Shown here piece after piece: positions 8,966 to 17,321 of a stretch of DNA of 64,000 nt. Positions within the stretch are counted from its first letter, which is position 1; every line of letters begins with the position of its first letter. The notes under the pieces were generated by a model that saw only the letters and a program-made list of their open reading frames with translations, was not told the origin of the DNA and ran no database searches. The position numbers and the translations under genes are program-made. The stretch is from the NCBI RefSeq assembly GCF_003967175.1, contig NZ_AP018553.1, positions 2,033,982 to 2,097,981 of the forward strand, in the 5' to 3' direction. Origin of the DNA: Sulfodiicoccus acidiphilus. GTDB taxonomy: Archaea; Thermoproteota; Thermoprotei_A; Sulfolobales; Sulfolobaceae.

Positions 8966-9827
8966 GTTCAGAATAGGTCCAACTGCGAAGGCCTTCCTTC
9001 ACCAGCTTATTCTGGCTATCTTCGTGGTCGCCTGGGTAGTACCCATATACGCGATGGCTATAAATGGTTTGAAGAGCGAATTCGACGTCACTTCAACCCC
9101 GGTCTTCATTCCTCCTCTCCACCCGTCGCTTGCGGCTTTCGCCTCAGTCTGGAGCGAGTTAAACGTTCCGTTACTCAACTCGATCATAGTAGTGATACCA
9201 GTCAGCGTGATCGCTACGTTCATAGGTGCCATGGCCGCCTATTATTTCTACATACTGTCAACGTCGAAGAGCAAATCCCTGGGCATCCTAAGCAACACAA
9301 TCTTCTCCCTGATAGCCCTGGCGACTTTCATGCCTTACCAAGCTGTCGTGATCCCTTTAACTAGAATAGAGGCAAACTGGGGATTACTCAACACCTACGG
9401 AGGAGTGATATTCGCCTTTTCCCTGTTTTACATCCCAACCGCGGCCCTCCTCATGTCCATGTTCATGGCCGTCCTTCCTCGGGACATAATAGATGCGTCG
9501 AGGATAGACGGGAGTAGCGACCTTAGGACGTTCTTTAAAATAGTAGTTCCACTCACTGTTCCCGGTCTGATATCCACCCTAATATTCAATATAATTGAGA
9601 TGTGGAACAACTTCTTCATACCTCTAGTCCTTTTTAACGTGGCCAAACAGACCCTCATACCAGTGGCCGTTGAGTCCTTCACTGGAGGCTACGGAACTCT
9701 GTACAACGACTCTTTCGCCGCGGCCTTCCTCGCGTCTATTATACCATTATTAATATTTATATTCCTTGGGAGGTACTTCATCAGAGGACTGGTGACATTG
9801 GGTACAGGAGGAAAGGGGGCGGTGTGA
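8958..9827 (+). CDS. glcU: ABC sugar transporter permease GlcU-like
   Basis: Second membrane subunit, 289 residues, GTG start overlapping the end of glcT. About six transmembrane helices are seen. The docking loop DASRIDGSSDLRTFFKIVVP (about residues 179-198) is typical of the MalG-type half of sugar importers. It pairs with GlcT to form the pore and with the GlcV ATPase. One base separates its stop from the GTG of glcV, consistent with a single transcript. Confidence 0.9.
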   Translation: MSEFRIGPTAKAFLHQLILAIFVVAWVVPIYAMAINGLKSEFDVTSTPVFIPPLHPSLAAFASVWSELNVPLLNSIIVVIPVSVIATFIGAMAAYYFYILSTSKSKSLGILSNTIFSLIALATFMPYQAVVIPLTRIEANWGLLNTYGGVIFAFSLFYIPTAALLMSMFMAVLPRDIIDASRIDGSSDLRTFFKIVVPLTVPGLISTLIFNIIEMWNNFFIPLVLFNVAKQTLIPVAVESFTGGYGTLYNDSFAAAFLASIIPLLIFIFLGRYFIRGLVTLGTGGKGAV

Positions 9828-9828
9828 G

Positions 9829-10890
9829 GTGGTAGTTACAGTCAAAGTTTCCAAGGTGACTAAGACCTTCAGGAAAGGAAAGACACCAGTGGAGGTGCTT
9901 AAGGGAGTAGACCTTGTCATAGAGAGGGGCGCATGCATGGGAATACTGGGACCAAGTGGCACTGGGAAGACCACATTGATGAGGATAATAGCCGGCCTAG
10001 AGGTGCCCACTAGTGGAGACGTTTACTTCGACGACAAACTCGTCTCAACTTCTAATAGGATAGTCGTACCACCCGAAAGGAGGAACATAGGGATGGTATT
10101 CCAATCGTGGGCCCTTTACCCTAACATGAAGGCCTACGATAACATCGCGTTTGCTGTGAAAAACAGAAAGGGGGAAGAACTCAGGAAGAAGATAGAGGAA
10201 ATTGCTGAAGTCTTGGACATAAAGAAGGTCTTGGACAGGTATCCACGGGAGCTCTCTGGGGGACAACAACAGAGGGTAGCCCTAGCGAGGGCATTAGCTA
10301 AGGATCCCTCCCTTCTAGTGTTGGACGAACCTTTCAGCAACTTAGACGCGAGGATAAGGGACAGTGCTAGGGCTCTAGTGAAGAAGGTGCAGAAAGAGTT
10401 CGGTGTCACGGCCATAGTTGTGTCCCACGATCCAGCGGATATATTTTCGGTGGCCGACGTAGCTGGAGTGCTCCTAGATGGCAACTTCGCACAGGTAGGC
10501 AGTCCAATAGAACTCTACGACTCACCGGTCTCAGCTAGGGTCGCCAGGCTGGTGGGTGAGATAAACGAACTGGACGGTCAAGTGGAGGGTGGAAAGCTGA
10601 AGGTCCTGAATGGAACGGTTGAGGTGAAGGGATTAGATGAGGGAGAGGTCAAAGTGGGGATGAGACCCGAAGACCTCAAGGTGTCGGAGGACCAGGTGCC
10701 TGGAATGGTGAGCCTCGGGAAAGTCAGAGTGAAGGTGTCTAGCTACACCGGCAGCTCGTTCAGGCTAGTGGTTTCACCCATTGAAGACGATAGGGTGGAG
10801 CTCTACGTTAACTCAGACAGACCAATGGACATAAACTCCATCGCTCTTCTGTATGTAAGACCAGAGAAAGTGAAAATTTTTAGAAAATAG
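9829..10890 (+). CDS. glcV: Sugar ABC transporter ATPase GlcV
   Basis: ATPase of 353 residues in the MalK/GlcV group. Walker A is GPSGTGKTT (about residues 39-47), the Q-loop MVFQSWALYPN, signature LSGGQQQR, Walker B LLVLDEPFSNLD and H-loop VSHDPADI. A C-terminal OB-fold regulatory region follows (residues about 240-353, with VGMRPEDLKV and LLYVRPEKVKIF). Much of the sequence matches the structurally known Saccharolobus GlcV as I recall it, for example RDSARALVK and VGEINEL. GTG start one base after the glcU stop. A T-rich stretch (10898-10912) follows the stop and may end the transcript. Confidence 0.95.
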   Translation: MVVTVKVSKVTKTFRKGKTPVEVLKGVDLVIERGACMGILGPSGTGKTTLMRIIAGLEVPTSGDVYFDDKLVSTSNRIVVPPERRNIGMVFQSWALYPNMKAYDNIAFAVKNRKGEELRKKIEEIAEVLDIKKVLDRYPRELSGGQQQRVALARALAKDPSLLVLDEPFSNLDARIRDSARALVKKVQKEFGVTAIVVSHDPADIFSVADVAGVLLDGNFAQVGSPIELYDSPVSARVARLVGEINELDGQVEGGKLKVLNGTVEVKGLDEGEVKVGMRPEDLKVSEDQVPGMVSLGKVRVKVSSYTGSSFRLVVSPIEDDRVELYVNSDRPMDINSIALLYVRPEKVKIFRK

Positions 10891-10933
10891 AAATAGAATG
10901 GATTTATTTTAGAGCTAAAACTTCCTTATAAAG

Positions 10934-12502
10934 CTAAGTCCGTTCCTTAGCTGTTTCCCTCATTTCCTCCTCTACGATATTCACCCTCCTCCCTGCTTTC
11001 ACGTAGACCTCAGGTTTCTTACGCTTAATCCAAAGTCCGTATCCCAACGAGAACAATAGGAAGAGCGCGGAGACGAACACCGCCTGTGTATACGGGAAAA
11101 TAGGCGGCACAACCGACTCGTAGAGCACGAAGGCGAAAACCACTGTGGCCACTCCCGGCAGGACGTAGTGCTGAATCGGATGAAGGAGTTTCTTCAGGCC
11201 GGAATGTCTCTCCTTAAGCCTATAGAACAACGTCATGACAGAAGTGTTTAAGAGGAAATGAGCAACTATCATCCCGACCAACGCGACTGTGGTGAGGAAC
11301 TCGAATCCGTCTGTAAGGGCATTGAAGACGGCCGTGCTTGTCGCCGGCGAGGTGAGCATTGTGACAGGCGAGACACCGGTGAAGTATGCTATGATGAAGC
11401 CCGATAGTACCGCTAAGACGCTGGAAGTCGCGCCTATGAACCAAAGGGAGGTAGATGGAGTGAGCCACTTTGGGTGGATCTTGGAGAAACTCCTCGGAAG
11501 CACGCCGTCCCTAGCCATCGCAAAGTACACTCTCCCCGCATTCGACTGCATCGCCACACTGTCGGAGAAGGCAGAGTTTAAAGCGAAGAGGGCCAGAAGG
11601 AGCCCTCCGGCTACACCCATGTACTCCGTATATACAATTATCCCAGGGATATTGGAGTTAGCGAAACTTACCATACTGTCTACACCCCATCCCACTGTCA
11701 AAGCGTAGGCCACTTCTGTTAACACGGCACCTACTAATAGAACCCCCATTGTGAGTGCCCTCGTTATGGACCTAGAGCTCTTTGACTCCTCTCCTAGGGG
11801 GGCCGAGCCCCCGTAGCCTATGAAGCTAGTGATGCCAAATATCATTCCCAGTCCTAGTGCGGCGAAGGGACCACCTTCGAGGCTGAATCGCTTACCGTAA
11901 ACGGAGGACCAAGCTAACGGATTGAATACGGCTAGCGTGTTGTCAGGTGCCTTAATTATTATGACGGCAGAGGTCACTGCCAAGAACGCCACTTCAGTTA
12001 ACGCTGCGTACTTCACGTACTTCATTTGAGGCCTTATTCCGAAGGCACTTAGAGCTATCGGAGCTACAACGAAAGCCACTACGAGAGGCACCCAAGTCCA
12101 ACCAGGAAGAGAGAGCTTGAAGAAGTACTGAAGAACGCCTGGTATCACGACTCCTCCTACGTAAACTGGTATGGCTGCAGTACTTGCCACTTGGTAGAGC
12201 ACGTAAACCAAACCGCTCACGATGGCTGGGAGAGGACCGAAGGCCGTCGCTATGTAACCGTAATACCCTCCAGCGCTAGCGTGCCTCCGAGACAGATGGT
12301 AAAGTGTATTGACCTCCAAGTACATGGTGAGCATGGCTATTAGGAAGGCCGCAGGTGTCAACACGAAGGCGGCTGTTGCCGCTGCCGTCATAAACGCCAC
12401 AGTATCGCAGGCTGGAGCCATAGCGGCTATCTCCTGAGCTAATCCCTCCAGCACCCCAACAGCTCCCTTCCTAAGTCGCGGAACTTGCTTAGACTCACTC
12501 AC
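10934..12502 (-). CDS. APC-family amino acid permease
   Basis: Membrane protein of 522 residues with about 12 helices. It has the conserved first-helix glycine stretch (GLAQEIAAMAPACD), the ASAGGYYGYIATAFGPLPA segment after helix 2 and the GFGGSAPLGEES-like motif FIGYGGSAPLGEESKSS after helix 6. These mark amino acid/polyamine/organocation transporters. The start is GTG at 12502, preceded by a Shine-Dalgarno-like GGAGAGGTG and by a TATA box at about 12572-12583, so this mRNA probably has a leader of about 45 nt, unlike most genes here. An inverted AGGGTT/AACCCT pair lies near the transcription start. Substrate unknown. Converges with glcV. Confidence 0.9.
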   Translation of the reverse strand: MSESKQVPRLRKGAVGVLEGLAQEIAAMAPACDTVAFMTAAATAAFVLTPAAFLIAMLTMYLEVNTLYHLSRRHASAGGYYGYIATAFGPLPAIVSGLVYVLYQVASTAAIPVYVGGVVIPGVLQYFFKLSLPGWTWVPLVVAFVVAPIALSAFGIRPQMKYVKYAALTEVAFLAVTSAVIIIKAPDNTLAVFNPLAWSSVYGKRFSLEGGPFAALGLGMIFGITSFIGYGGSAPLGEESKSSRSITRALTMGVLLVGAVLTEVAYALTVGWGVDSMVSFANSNIPGIIVYTEYMGVAGGLLLALFALNSAFSDSVAMQSNAGRVYFAMARDGVLPRSFSKIHPKWLTPSTSLWFIGATSSVLAVLSGFIIAYFTGVSPVTMLTSPATSTAVFNALTDGFEFLTTVALVGMIVAHFLLNTSVMTLFYRLKERHSGLKKLLHPIQHYVLPGVATVVFAFVLYESVVPPIFPYTQAVFVSALFLLFSLGYGLWIKRKKPEVYVKAGRRVNIVEEEMRETAKERT

Positions 12503-12654
12503 GTACGTACACCTCTCCTTGCGTCGAGCTTGAGTTCATTCAGGGTTCACAGCTATTTAGGGAAACCCTAATAATATATAAGCTTTTTGAAGATGGAAAA
12601 AGAGCATTTGACCCATATCACGGGCTAAGGGAGAACTAGATTGCAGGGTGTTAG

Positions 12655-12850
12655 GGAACTTAGTCGAGCTGGCAACTCCCTGTCCTAGAGGGATTCTCTC
12701 CCAAGGGGTTCTCAGTCTTAGCGCCGATCCAGCTTGAGCCTATGTTAGAGGTTGAGCAACCCAAGAGTTCCTTGGTTGGTGGGTCGAGATCCCTTAGTCG
12801 CCCTTTCCGTTGAACTTCCTTAAATCTACTAGGAGGAGAGAAGTTGAACT
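12655..12850 (-). mobile_element. Decayed tnpB-tail/right-end remnant
   Basis: The stretch CCCTGTCCTAGAGGGATTCT (12679-12698) and the following TCCCAAGGGG align with the right-end hairpin and tail of the element at 52453 (CCCGCCCTGAAGGGCGATGG). On the minus strand a short frame reads DPPTKELLG...WIGAKTENPLG, which parallels the tail PLDCPPNEGCK...MAGTTSPLGG at 52453. No other part of an IS is seen. Orientation is the same as the other copies. Confidence 0.5.
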
Positions 12851-13109
12851 ACTCCCTCTCTCCCATCGTGTCGAAGGATCGTTAGTTTCGCTTAAAAATA
12901 GATTTTACGTTGAATTTTAACCTTTACCCTGAAAGATGGGAGTTTCTTTCATCAAATGTGTGATTTAGGCTCATGGATCGCCGTGCTAACTTACCTCACG
13001 GAGTTCATCATCCCCAACTAGAAAACGACAGGTGGAGTTAGACTGACGATTGCATTCAAGAGCCAGGTGACGAGTTAGCGTTCCCCGCGAAGGGCCCTCC
13101 GCTCGGGGG

Positions 13110-13175
13110 ACCACGTAGTAAACTACCCCGCCCCCTCACGGACGGTGTCTCTGGCGATGAGGATTAACCCCACCT
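13110..13175 (-). mobile_element. Right-end hairpin remnant
   Basis: AACTACCCCGCCC (13117-13129) followed by CTCACGGACGGTGTCTCTGG is the reverse complement of the remnant at 2033-2078 and resembles the right end of the element at 37498 (CCTCCCCCTCACGGACGTGG). The surrounding sequence is too decayed to read as a tnpB tail. Confidence 0.5.
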
Positions 13176-13316
13176 AGACGGAGAGGTTTAATTGATGCTC
13201 GCAGGCGGGGCGAGAGTGGTCGATACGTTGCGTCACATACTTTTCGAACTCCTGGCCGCCCACCGGGTTCTTCCACACCTATTTTACCTCAAACTGTGGT
13301 CGAATTGATGGGTCTG

Positions 13317-13440
13317 ACCTCCTGCCTGCCCTTAGGGAAATGCTCGTATTCGGATAATCCTCGTGGGTTTCAGGTTTACGTCTGTCGTTCTGTGCACAGT
13401 CGAGTAGTTCAAAAACACCAAAGAACTCATCGCTGCACAC
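13317..13440 (-). mobile_element. Decayed tnpB-tail/right-end remnant
   Basis: GACCTCCTGCCTGCCCTTAG (13318-13337) resembles the right-end GACCTCCTCCC at 33770. The next 80 bases keep the landmarks GGGTTTCAGGTTTACGTC and CAGTCGAGTAG of the tail seen at 52453 and 33770. It ends just upstream of the promoter of the gene at 13520. No reading frame survives. Confidence 0.5.
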
Positions 13441-13519
13441 TCCTCAACGTTCGTGTGTTTAACTAACGTAAAGTCTCCGGTGTACAAAGTATATTAACCT
13501 AGCGTGAAAAATCGGTGTT

Positions 13520-13966
13520 GTGAACTCTGAGTGTGAATACTGGGTCAATGTTGTAAAGAGTAACGTGAGCGCCTCGTTCCCATGCATACCGAAGTTCGTT
13601 TCCTCCTGTAGCCCGGCGTATGTGAAAGCGGTGAAAGTAATGGCTTCGCTCTCTACACAGATCCCCGAGGAATGCGTTCCCAAAGTGAGCGAGGAGGCAC
13701 TGACACTCGCAAGGTCGATAGATGAATGCAAGAGCGTGGAGGACTACGCTAACAGGCTTTCCAGCGAACCCTTCCTAAGAGAGCTCCGTGAGGTACAGGC
13801 CAGAACCGATCTGAAGGACTACAAAAAATGGAAGAAGGATTACTTCAAGGACCTCAAGAAGCGATACAGGGAGCTCACTCCTTCCGAGCTAGAAGCTTTG
13901 ATAGAAGCTTTGGAATTTCGTCTAGAGGAGATCACGGGGACCAAGGCACGTCAAGGGCGGACATGA
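13520..13966 (+). CDS. Hypothetical hydrophilic helical protein
   Basis: Not recognised. It has 148 residues, no membrane helix or signal peptide, three cysteines near the N-terminus and a charged helical C-terminal half (DLKDYKKWKKDYFKDLKKRY, then ELTPSELEALIEALEFRLEEI). A TATA box AGTATATTAA at 13486-13495 puts the GTG at 13520 at the leaderless position, which supports it as a real gene. Its end overlaps the convergent gene at 13932-14258 by 35 bp. Confidence 0.6.
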   Translation: MNSECEYWVNVVKSNVSASFPCIPKFVSSCSPAYVKAVKVMASLSTQIPEECVPKVSEEALTLARSIDECKSVEDYANRLSSEPFLRELREVQARTDLKDYKKWKKDYFKDLKKRYRELTPSELEALIEALEFRLEEITGTKARQGRT

Positions 13967-14258
13967 GTCCTCTCCTCAATCCTGCCTCTGCAGCTTTCAC
14001 TACCTTGTCTGGGTAGCTTTCAACTGGCTGGAACCATCCAACCGCCGACATCATCTGCAGCTCGTCGGCCCTCTGTTTCAGCCAGAGGGCCACTGCAAGC
14101 CCAGCCATGGTAGGCCTGAATATTATGACAGTAGGTCCCAAGGAGGAGCTAGAAACCTTCACGGCATATTTAGATATAGTCTTCCATCGCGTCTTGGTGA
14201 CTATCCTGACGAGTTCCTTAGCTTTCTCCCTCTCCCCTATGGCGTAAAACACTATCAC
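13932..14258 (-). CDS. Hypothetical protein, about 108 residues
   Basis: Not recognised. The product is a small soluble protein, MIVFYAIGEREKAKELVRIV at the start, then a hydrophobic strand GPTVIIFRPTMAGLAVALWL. GTG start at 14258. A TATA-like GTTATTAAA at about 14275-14283 sits close to the leaderless distance. It converges with the gene at 13520. It could be a small alpha/beta domain, but no function is claimed. Confidence 0.5.
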   Translation of the reverse strand: MIVFYAIGEREKAKELVRIVTKTRWKTISKYAVKVSSSSLGPTVIIFRPTMAGLAVALWLKQRADELQMMSAVGWFQPVESYPDKVVKAAEAGLRRGLMSALDVPWSP

Positions 14259-14303
14259 GGAATTCGTTGGAAGAGGTGTTTAATAACTTTTTCTCTAGTT
14301 AGA

Positions 14304-14651
14304 TTATCTTCTTTCAGTTGTCATACCATACATCACAGAGAAATTAGAGAGCAGACCCAGAGCGAGGAAAAGGTGAAGCAAGATAACCCACGGAACCTCG
14401 TGGAGGTAGACGAAAACACCCAGGCCTCCAGTAATAATCACGAGCGCTACGTTTCCGATCGCCATTCTCTTCAGTACTGGTGAACGGGCCAAACTCCATG
14501 CCAAGACCGATAGAACGAGGAGGACGATCCCAATGAGAACGTGAGGCACGAGCAGAAATGTGGATACACCGAATAATACCATCCCTCCCCCAAAGAGGAA
14601 CTGGAGGACGGACGCAGCGGCACCTGCCAAGCACAGGGAACTTAACTTCAC
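14304..14651 (-). CDS. Small four-helix membrane protein
   Basis: 115 residues with four hydrophobic segments: about 8-30, 33-52, 62-82 and 86-106. Histidines sit within or beside helices 2 and 4 (LVPHVLIGI, VILLHLFLALG), recalling small haem- or quinone-linked membrane proteins, but this is not enough for an assignment. GTG start at 14651. A TATA box TTTTATAAAG at 14676-14685 is at leaderless distance, and a purine-rich GGAGAGGAG stretch also precedes the start. It is divergent from the aminotransferase gene. Confidence 0.65.
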   Translation of the reverse strand: MKLSSLCLAGAAASVLQFLFGGGMVLFGVSTFLLVPHVLIGIVLLVLSVLAWSLARSPVLKRMAIGNVALVIITGGLGVFVYLHEVPWVILLHLFLALGLLSNFSVMYGMTTERR

Positions 14652-14762
14652 TCTTCACCTTTCTCTCCTCTCCCTTTATAAAATTCGGTTGTGAGAAATC
14701 GATAGAAACCCTATTTAAGGAGATGAAGGATATACGTCGGTAGTCTAGGAGGGCTGAACCAA

Positions 14763-15887
14763 GTGAACCTAGGAGTCGAGATGAGGGAACAATTCCCAGT
14801 AACCAGGAGGTACAAGTACCTGAACCACGCGGCAATATCTCCTCCTCCTCTGTTCGTTTTGGAGGAAGCCGAGAGGTACCTAAGGAACGTGAGCGAACTA
14901 GGAACGGAGGAAGTAAATAGAATAGAAGAAGACGACTTCAGGTCGATGAGGGAAGACGTGGCCAAGTTAATAGGCGCAAGCTGGGATGAGGTAGCGTTCG
15001 TTCCTAATACAAGCTACGGCTTCAACTTCATCGTTCATGGCTTGGACTGGAGGGAGGGCGACAACGTAGTCACCGACTCCCTCGAGTTTCCTACAGTGGT
15101 GTTCCCCTGGCTGAAACTGAAAAGGAAGGTGGAAGTAAGGATCGTCAAGCCAAACGTTGAGACGTTTGAGGACTCTGTCCTAAGCCACGTCGACTCCAGG
15201 ACGAGAGTAGTGGCCGTGAGCCACGTAGGTTTCAATACTGGACTCGTGGTAGACGTGAAGAGGTTGGCGAGAGAGGCACATTCCCAGGGAGCCTTGATCG
15301 TGGTCGACGTTATTCAGAGCGTCGGTGCTGTGAATGTGGACGTAAGGGAAATGGAGGCTGACTTCGCAGTTGCGGGAGGATATAAGTGGCTAATGTCGCC
15401 TCAGGGGTCTGGATTCATATACGTCAGAAAGGGATTGCTGGGGGACCCACCGTTTTACGGCTGGAGGACATCTAAGAACTTCGAGTCCTACGATGCGACT
15501 AACTTCGAGATAGAGTCCGGACCTAGGAGGTTGGAACCAGGGACAATTGACGTTGCCGCGAACCTTGCTATGGCGAGGGCAGCTCGATTCATCAAGGAGA
15601 ACTCCTCTGAAGTGTTACAAGCCGTCAATGACCTATCTGGGTACGCTAATAGGAGAGCCCAGGAGGAGGGGTTAGAGGTAGTGACTCCAATGAGGAAGAG
15701 AGCGGGTATCACGGTGGTGATGGCCCCCAAGAATAGCGAGCTATCGCGTCACATGTTGGCCAACGGAGTCGTAGTCTCCCCCAGAGGGGGTGGCATAAGA
15801 ATCTCCACTCACTTCTACAACACCAGGGGAGAGGTGGACGAGGCGGTAAGGCTAATTTCCCAGTGGGTAAGGAGGTCGGGTCAATAG
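14763..15887 (+). CDS. Class V aminotransferase (cysteine desulfurase/isopenicillin epimerase-like)
   Basis: PLP-dependent enzyme of 374 residues. The N-terminal YLNHAAISPPP is the class V opening. Cofactor residues appear in order: NTSYGFNFIVHGL (phosphate side), SHVGFNTGLVVDV, VVDVIQSVGAV (the Asp that pairs with the pyridine N) and the Schiff-base lysine in GGYKWLMSPQG (about residue 212). The C-terminal VSPRGGGIRISTHFYNT contains the substrate-carboxylate arginine. The exact reaction (desulfurase, lyase or epimerase) is not fixed by these motifs. A GTG start with AGGAGGG upstream is used; an ATG 18 bases later is an alternative. No Fe-S partner gene is nearby. Confidence 0.88.
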   Translation: MNLGVEMREQFPVTRRYKYLNHAAISPPPLFVLEEAERYLRNVSELGTEEVNRIEEDDFRSMREDVAKLIGASWDEVAFVPNTSYGFNFIVHGLDWREGDNVVTDSLEFPTVVFPWLKLKRKVEVRIVKPNVETFEDSVLSHVDSRTRVVAVSHVGFNTGLVVDVKRLAREAHSQGALIVVDVIQSVGAVNVDVREMEADFAVAGGYKWLMSPQGSGFIYVRKGLLGDPPFYGWRTSKNFESYDATNFEIESGPRRLEPGTIDVAANLAMARAARFIKENSSEVLQAVNDLSGYANRRAQEEGLEVVTPMRKRAGITVVMAPKNSELSRHMLANGVVVSPRGGGIRISTHFYNTRGEVDEAVRLISQWVRRSGQ

Positions 15888-15957
15888 ACGGAAGAAATGA
15901 AGTTCCTAGCTAGGTCAACACTCGTCTTTACTGGGTTATCGCTCGAGTTTCGCAGGG

Positions 15958-16104
15958 TCAGCTAATAGTGGTGCTTACATAGAAAGTGTTCTCCAACCCA
16001 AAGAACTCCCTCAACCTAGGCCTAACCTTTAACCTGCTGAGAAACCTGTCCAATTCGTCGTAGTATGTGGTGCCGGTCTCGAGGGACTTCAGCTTCTGAA
16101 CTTA
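15958..16104 (-). pseudogene. Short coding-like fragment, unidentified
   Basis: A 48-codon minus-strand frame with protein-like composition (ETGTTYYDELDRFLSRLKV then LREFFGLENTFYVSTTIS) ends at a TGA at 15958. It has no start codon, and its frame closes upstream while other frames remain open to about 16180. It looks like the end of a decayed gene, possibly the same one as at 16235-16650. Family not recognised. Confidence 0.3.
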
Positions 16105-16234
16105 GTTTGACCTCGAGGAACTGGCGAAGAAATAGTAGAAGTAACTCCGTGAGGAATGTTAAACCTTAGTCCAAATACTTATTCCGAAAACGTGATTCAA
16201 TCCTCTCTCCATACCTCTCGCAAGGGGAAGCCTC

Positions 16235-16650
16235 CTAAGCTACCAGCCGGTAGACCACGACCGCAGACGCGGGAAGTTTGGATAAGTTGTCCATCAACCT
16301 CCTGAAGGATCCCTCAACCAACAGGTCAACGAACGGTTGCGCCATAGTGGAGTAATAAGCCTCTATATTGTGATCTAGAGCCCGTAATCCTGTCGCCAGT
16401 AATGAGGTATAAGGGGGTCTCAGATAGGGAGGCTGAGTCAAGGACGACTAGGTCTGATTCCTCAGCCCTGACAACTGCCTTAGTCCATTCCTTTCTGAGG
16501 CCCCGAAGTCTGTGTGTTCTGCCTCAGACAGTGTGGTAGGCATGGCAACGTGAGTACCACGAAAGGTGGGGTGGCCCTAACCCCATCTATCACACTCCCT
16601 CCACCTAGGGACACCACTGCTTCGTACTTACCGGCAATAACACTTAAGGT
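16235..16650 (-). pseudogene. Decayed gene of unknown family with several frame breaks
   Basis: Protein-like minus-strand segments lie in succession in different frames: KYEAVVSLGGGSVIDGVRA (about 16560-16640), then EWTKAVVRAEESDLVVLDSA with LSETPLYLITGD, then LDHNIEAYYSTMAQPFVDLL through ASAVVVYRLVA ending at 16235. Order and spacing suggest one protein of at least 130 residues that has suffered frameshifts. The only uninterrupted piece is 68 codons. Faint resemblance to nuclease-like folds (DSA, DG motifs) is not enough to name it. Confidence 0.4.
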
Positions 16651-16747
16651 CTACCGCTCCTCGAAAGGGCGCGTTTTGAGAGGGTCCTATGATCGTATCT
16701 GCGCCAGTTAAGGAAATAACGCAACTTGCTAGTTCTCCTTTCTCTAA

Positions 16748-17100
16748 ACTCCTCGCTCTAACCTCCTCCCCGCCCTAAAGGGTGAGGGTTCCCCGAGGTC
16801 TCAGGGCTGAATCCTTTTTCACGTTAAAAGAAACCTTTTTATATTTGATCATGTTAAAATTTTGCGATAAAGACGATCCCTCGTGTCTATGTGGGCTACG
16901 CCCAAAAGGGCGAGGGTGATAGCGGAGGTGTGAGTTCCGTGCAGTTGAGCTCGAAGGAGTCCCACGACCCACCGTTAAATCTGGTGGGTGGTTGAGGGCC
17001 AAGTCCCTACGCTCGATCGCGAATGTTGAGGTAAAGTTGAAATGAAAGTGTGGGGACAAACGGTAACTAAACCTACCTTCCATTTCACTGAAGGACTCTA
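16748..17100 (-). mobile_element. Decayed tnpB-tail remnant with right-end hairpin
   Basis: CCTCCTCCCCGCCCTAAAGG (16760-16779) is a right-end hairpin like that at 52463. Upstream on the minus strand a frame contains NHPPDLTVGRGTPSSSTARN, a low-complexity PP...GRGTP stretch of the kind found after the zinc finger of archaeal TnpB proteins. No catalytic region is present. A second inverted pair, GGGCTACGCCC, lies at 16892-16902. Confidence 0.5.
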
Positions 17101-17321
17101 AAGTACATTCTCGGTAGTTTACTATGGAAAGTTTACTGCGGAATTGGATATAGAGGACGTACACAACTCATTGTGGACACTCCCTAACTGAAAGCTATTG
17201 CGAGACCCTCTAGTACAGTCCCAAACGTTGGACATTGTGGAAGGGTATGGAAAAAATCTACTGGTCCGGTGAGGGATCTCGAGGAATATCTATTAATACG
17301 ATGTACAGGTTAATGTAAGCG

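Noticed and set aside
14304-14651. Haem-binding cytochrome-like function for the four-helix protein
   Set aside because: Only two histidines are suggestive; no haem motif or redox neighbour supports it.
16775-17164. 129-codon minus-strand frame as a hypothetical protein
   Set aside because: The GRGTP low-complexity stretch and adjoining right-end hairpin identify it as an element tail; no promoter at its start.
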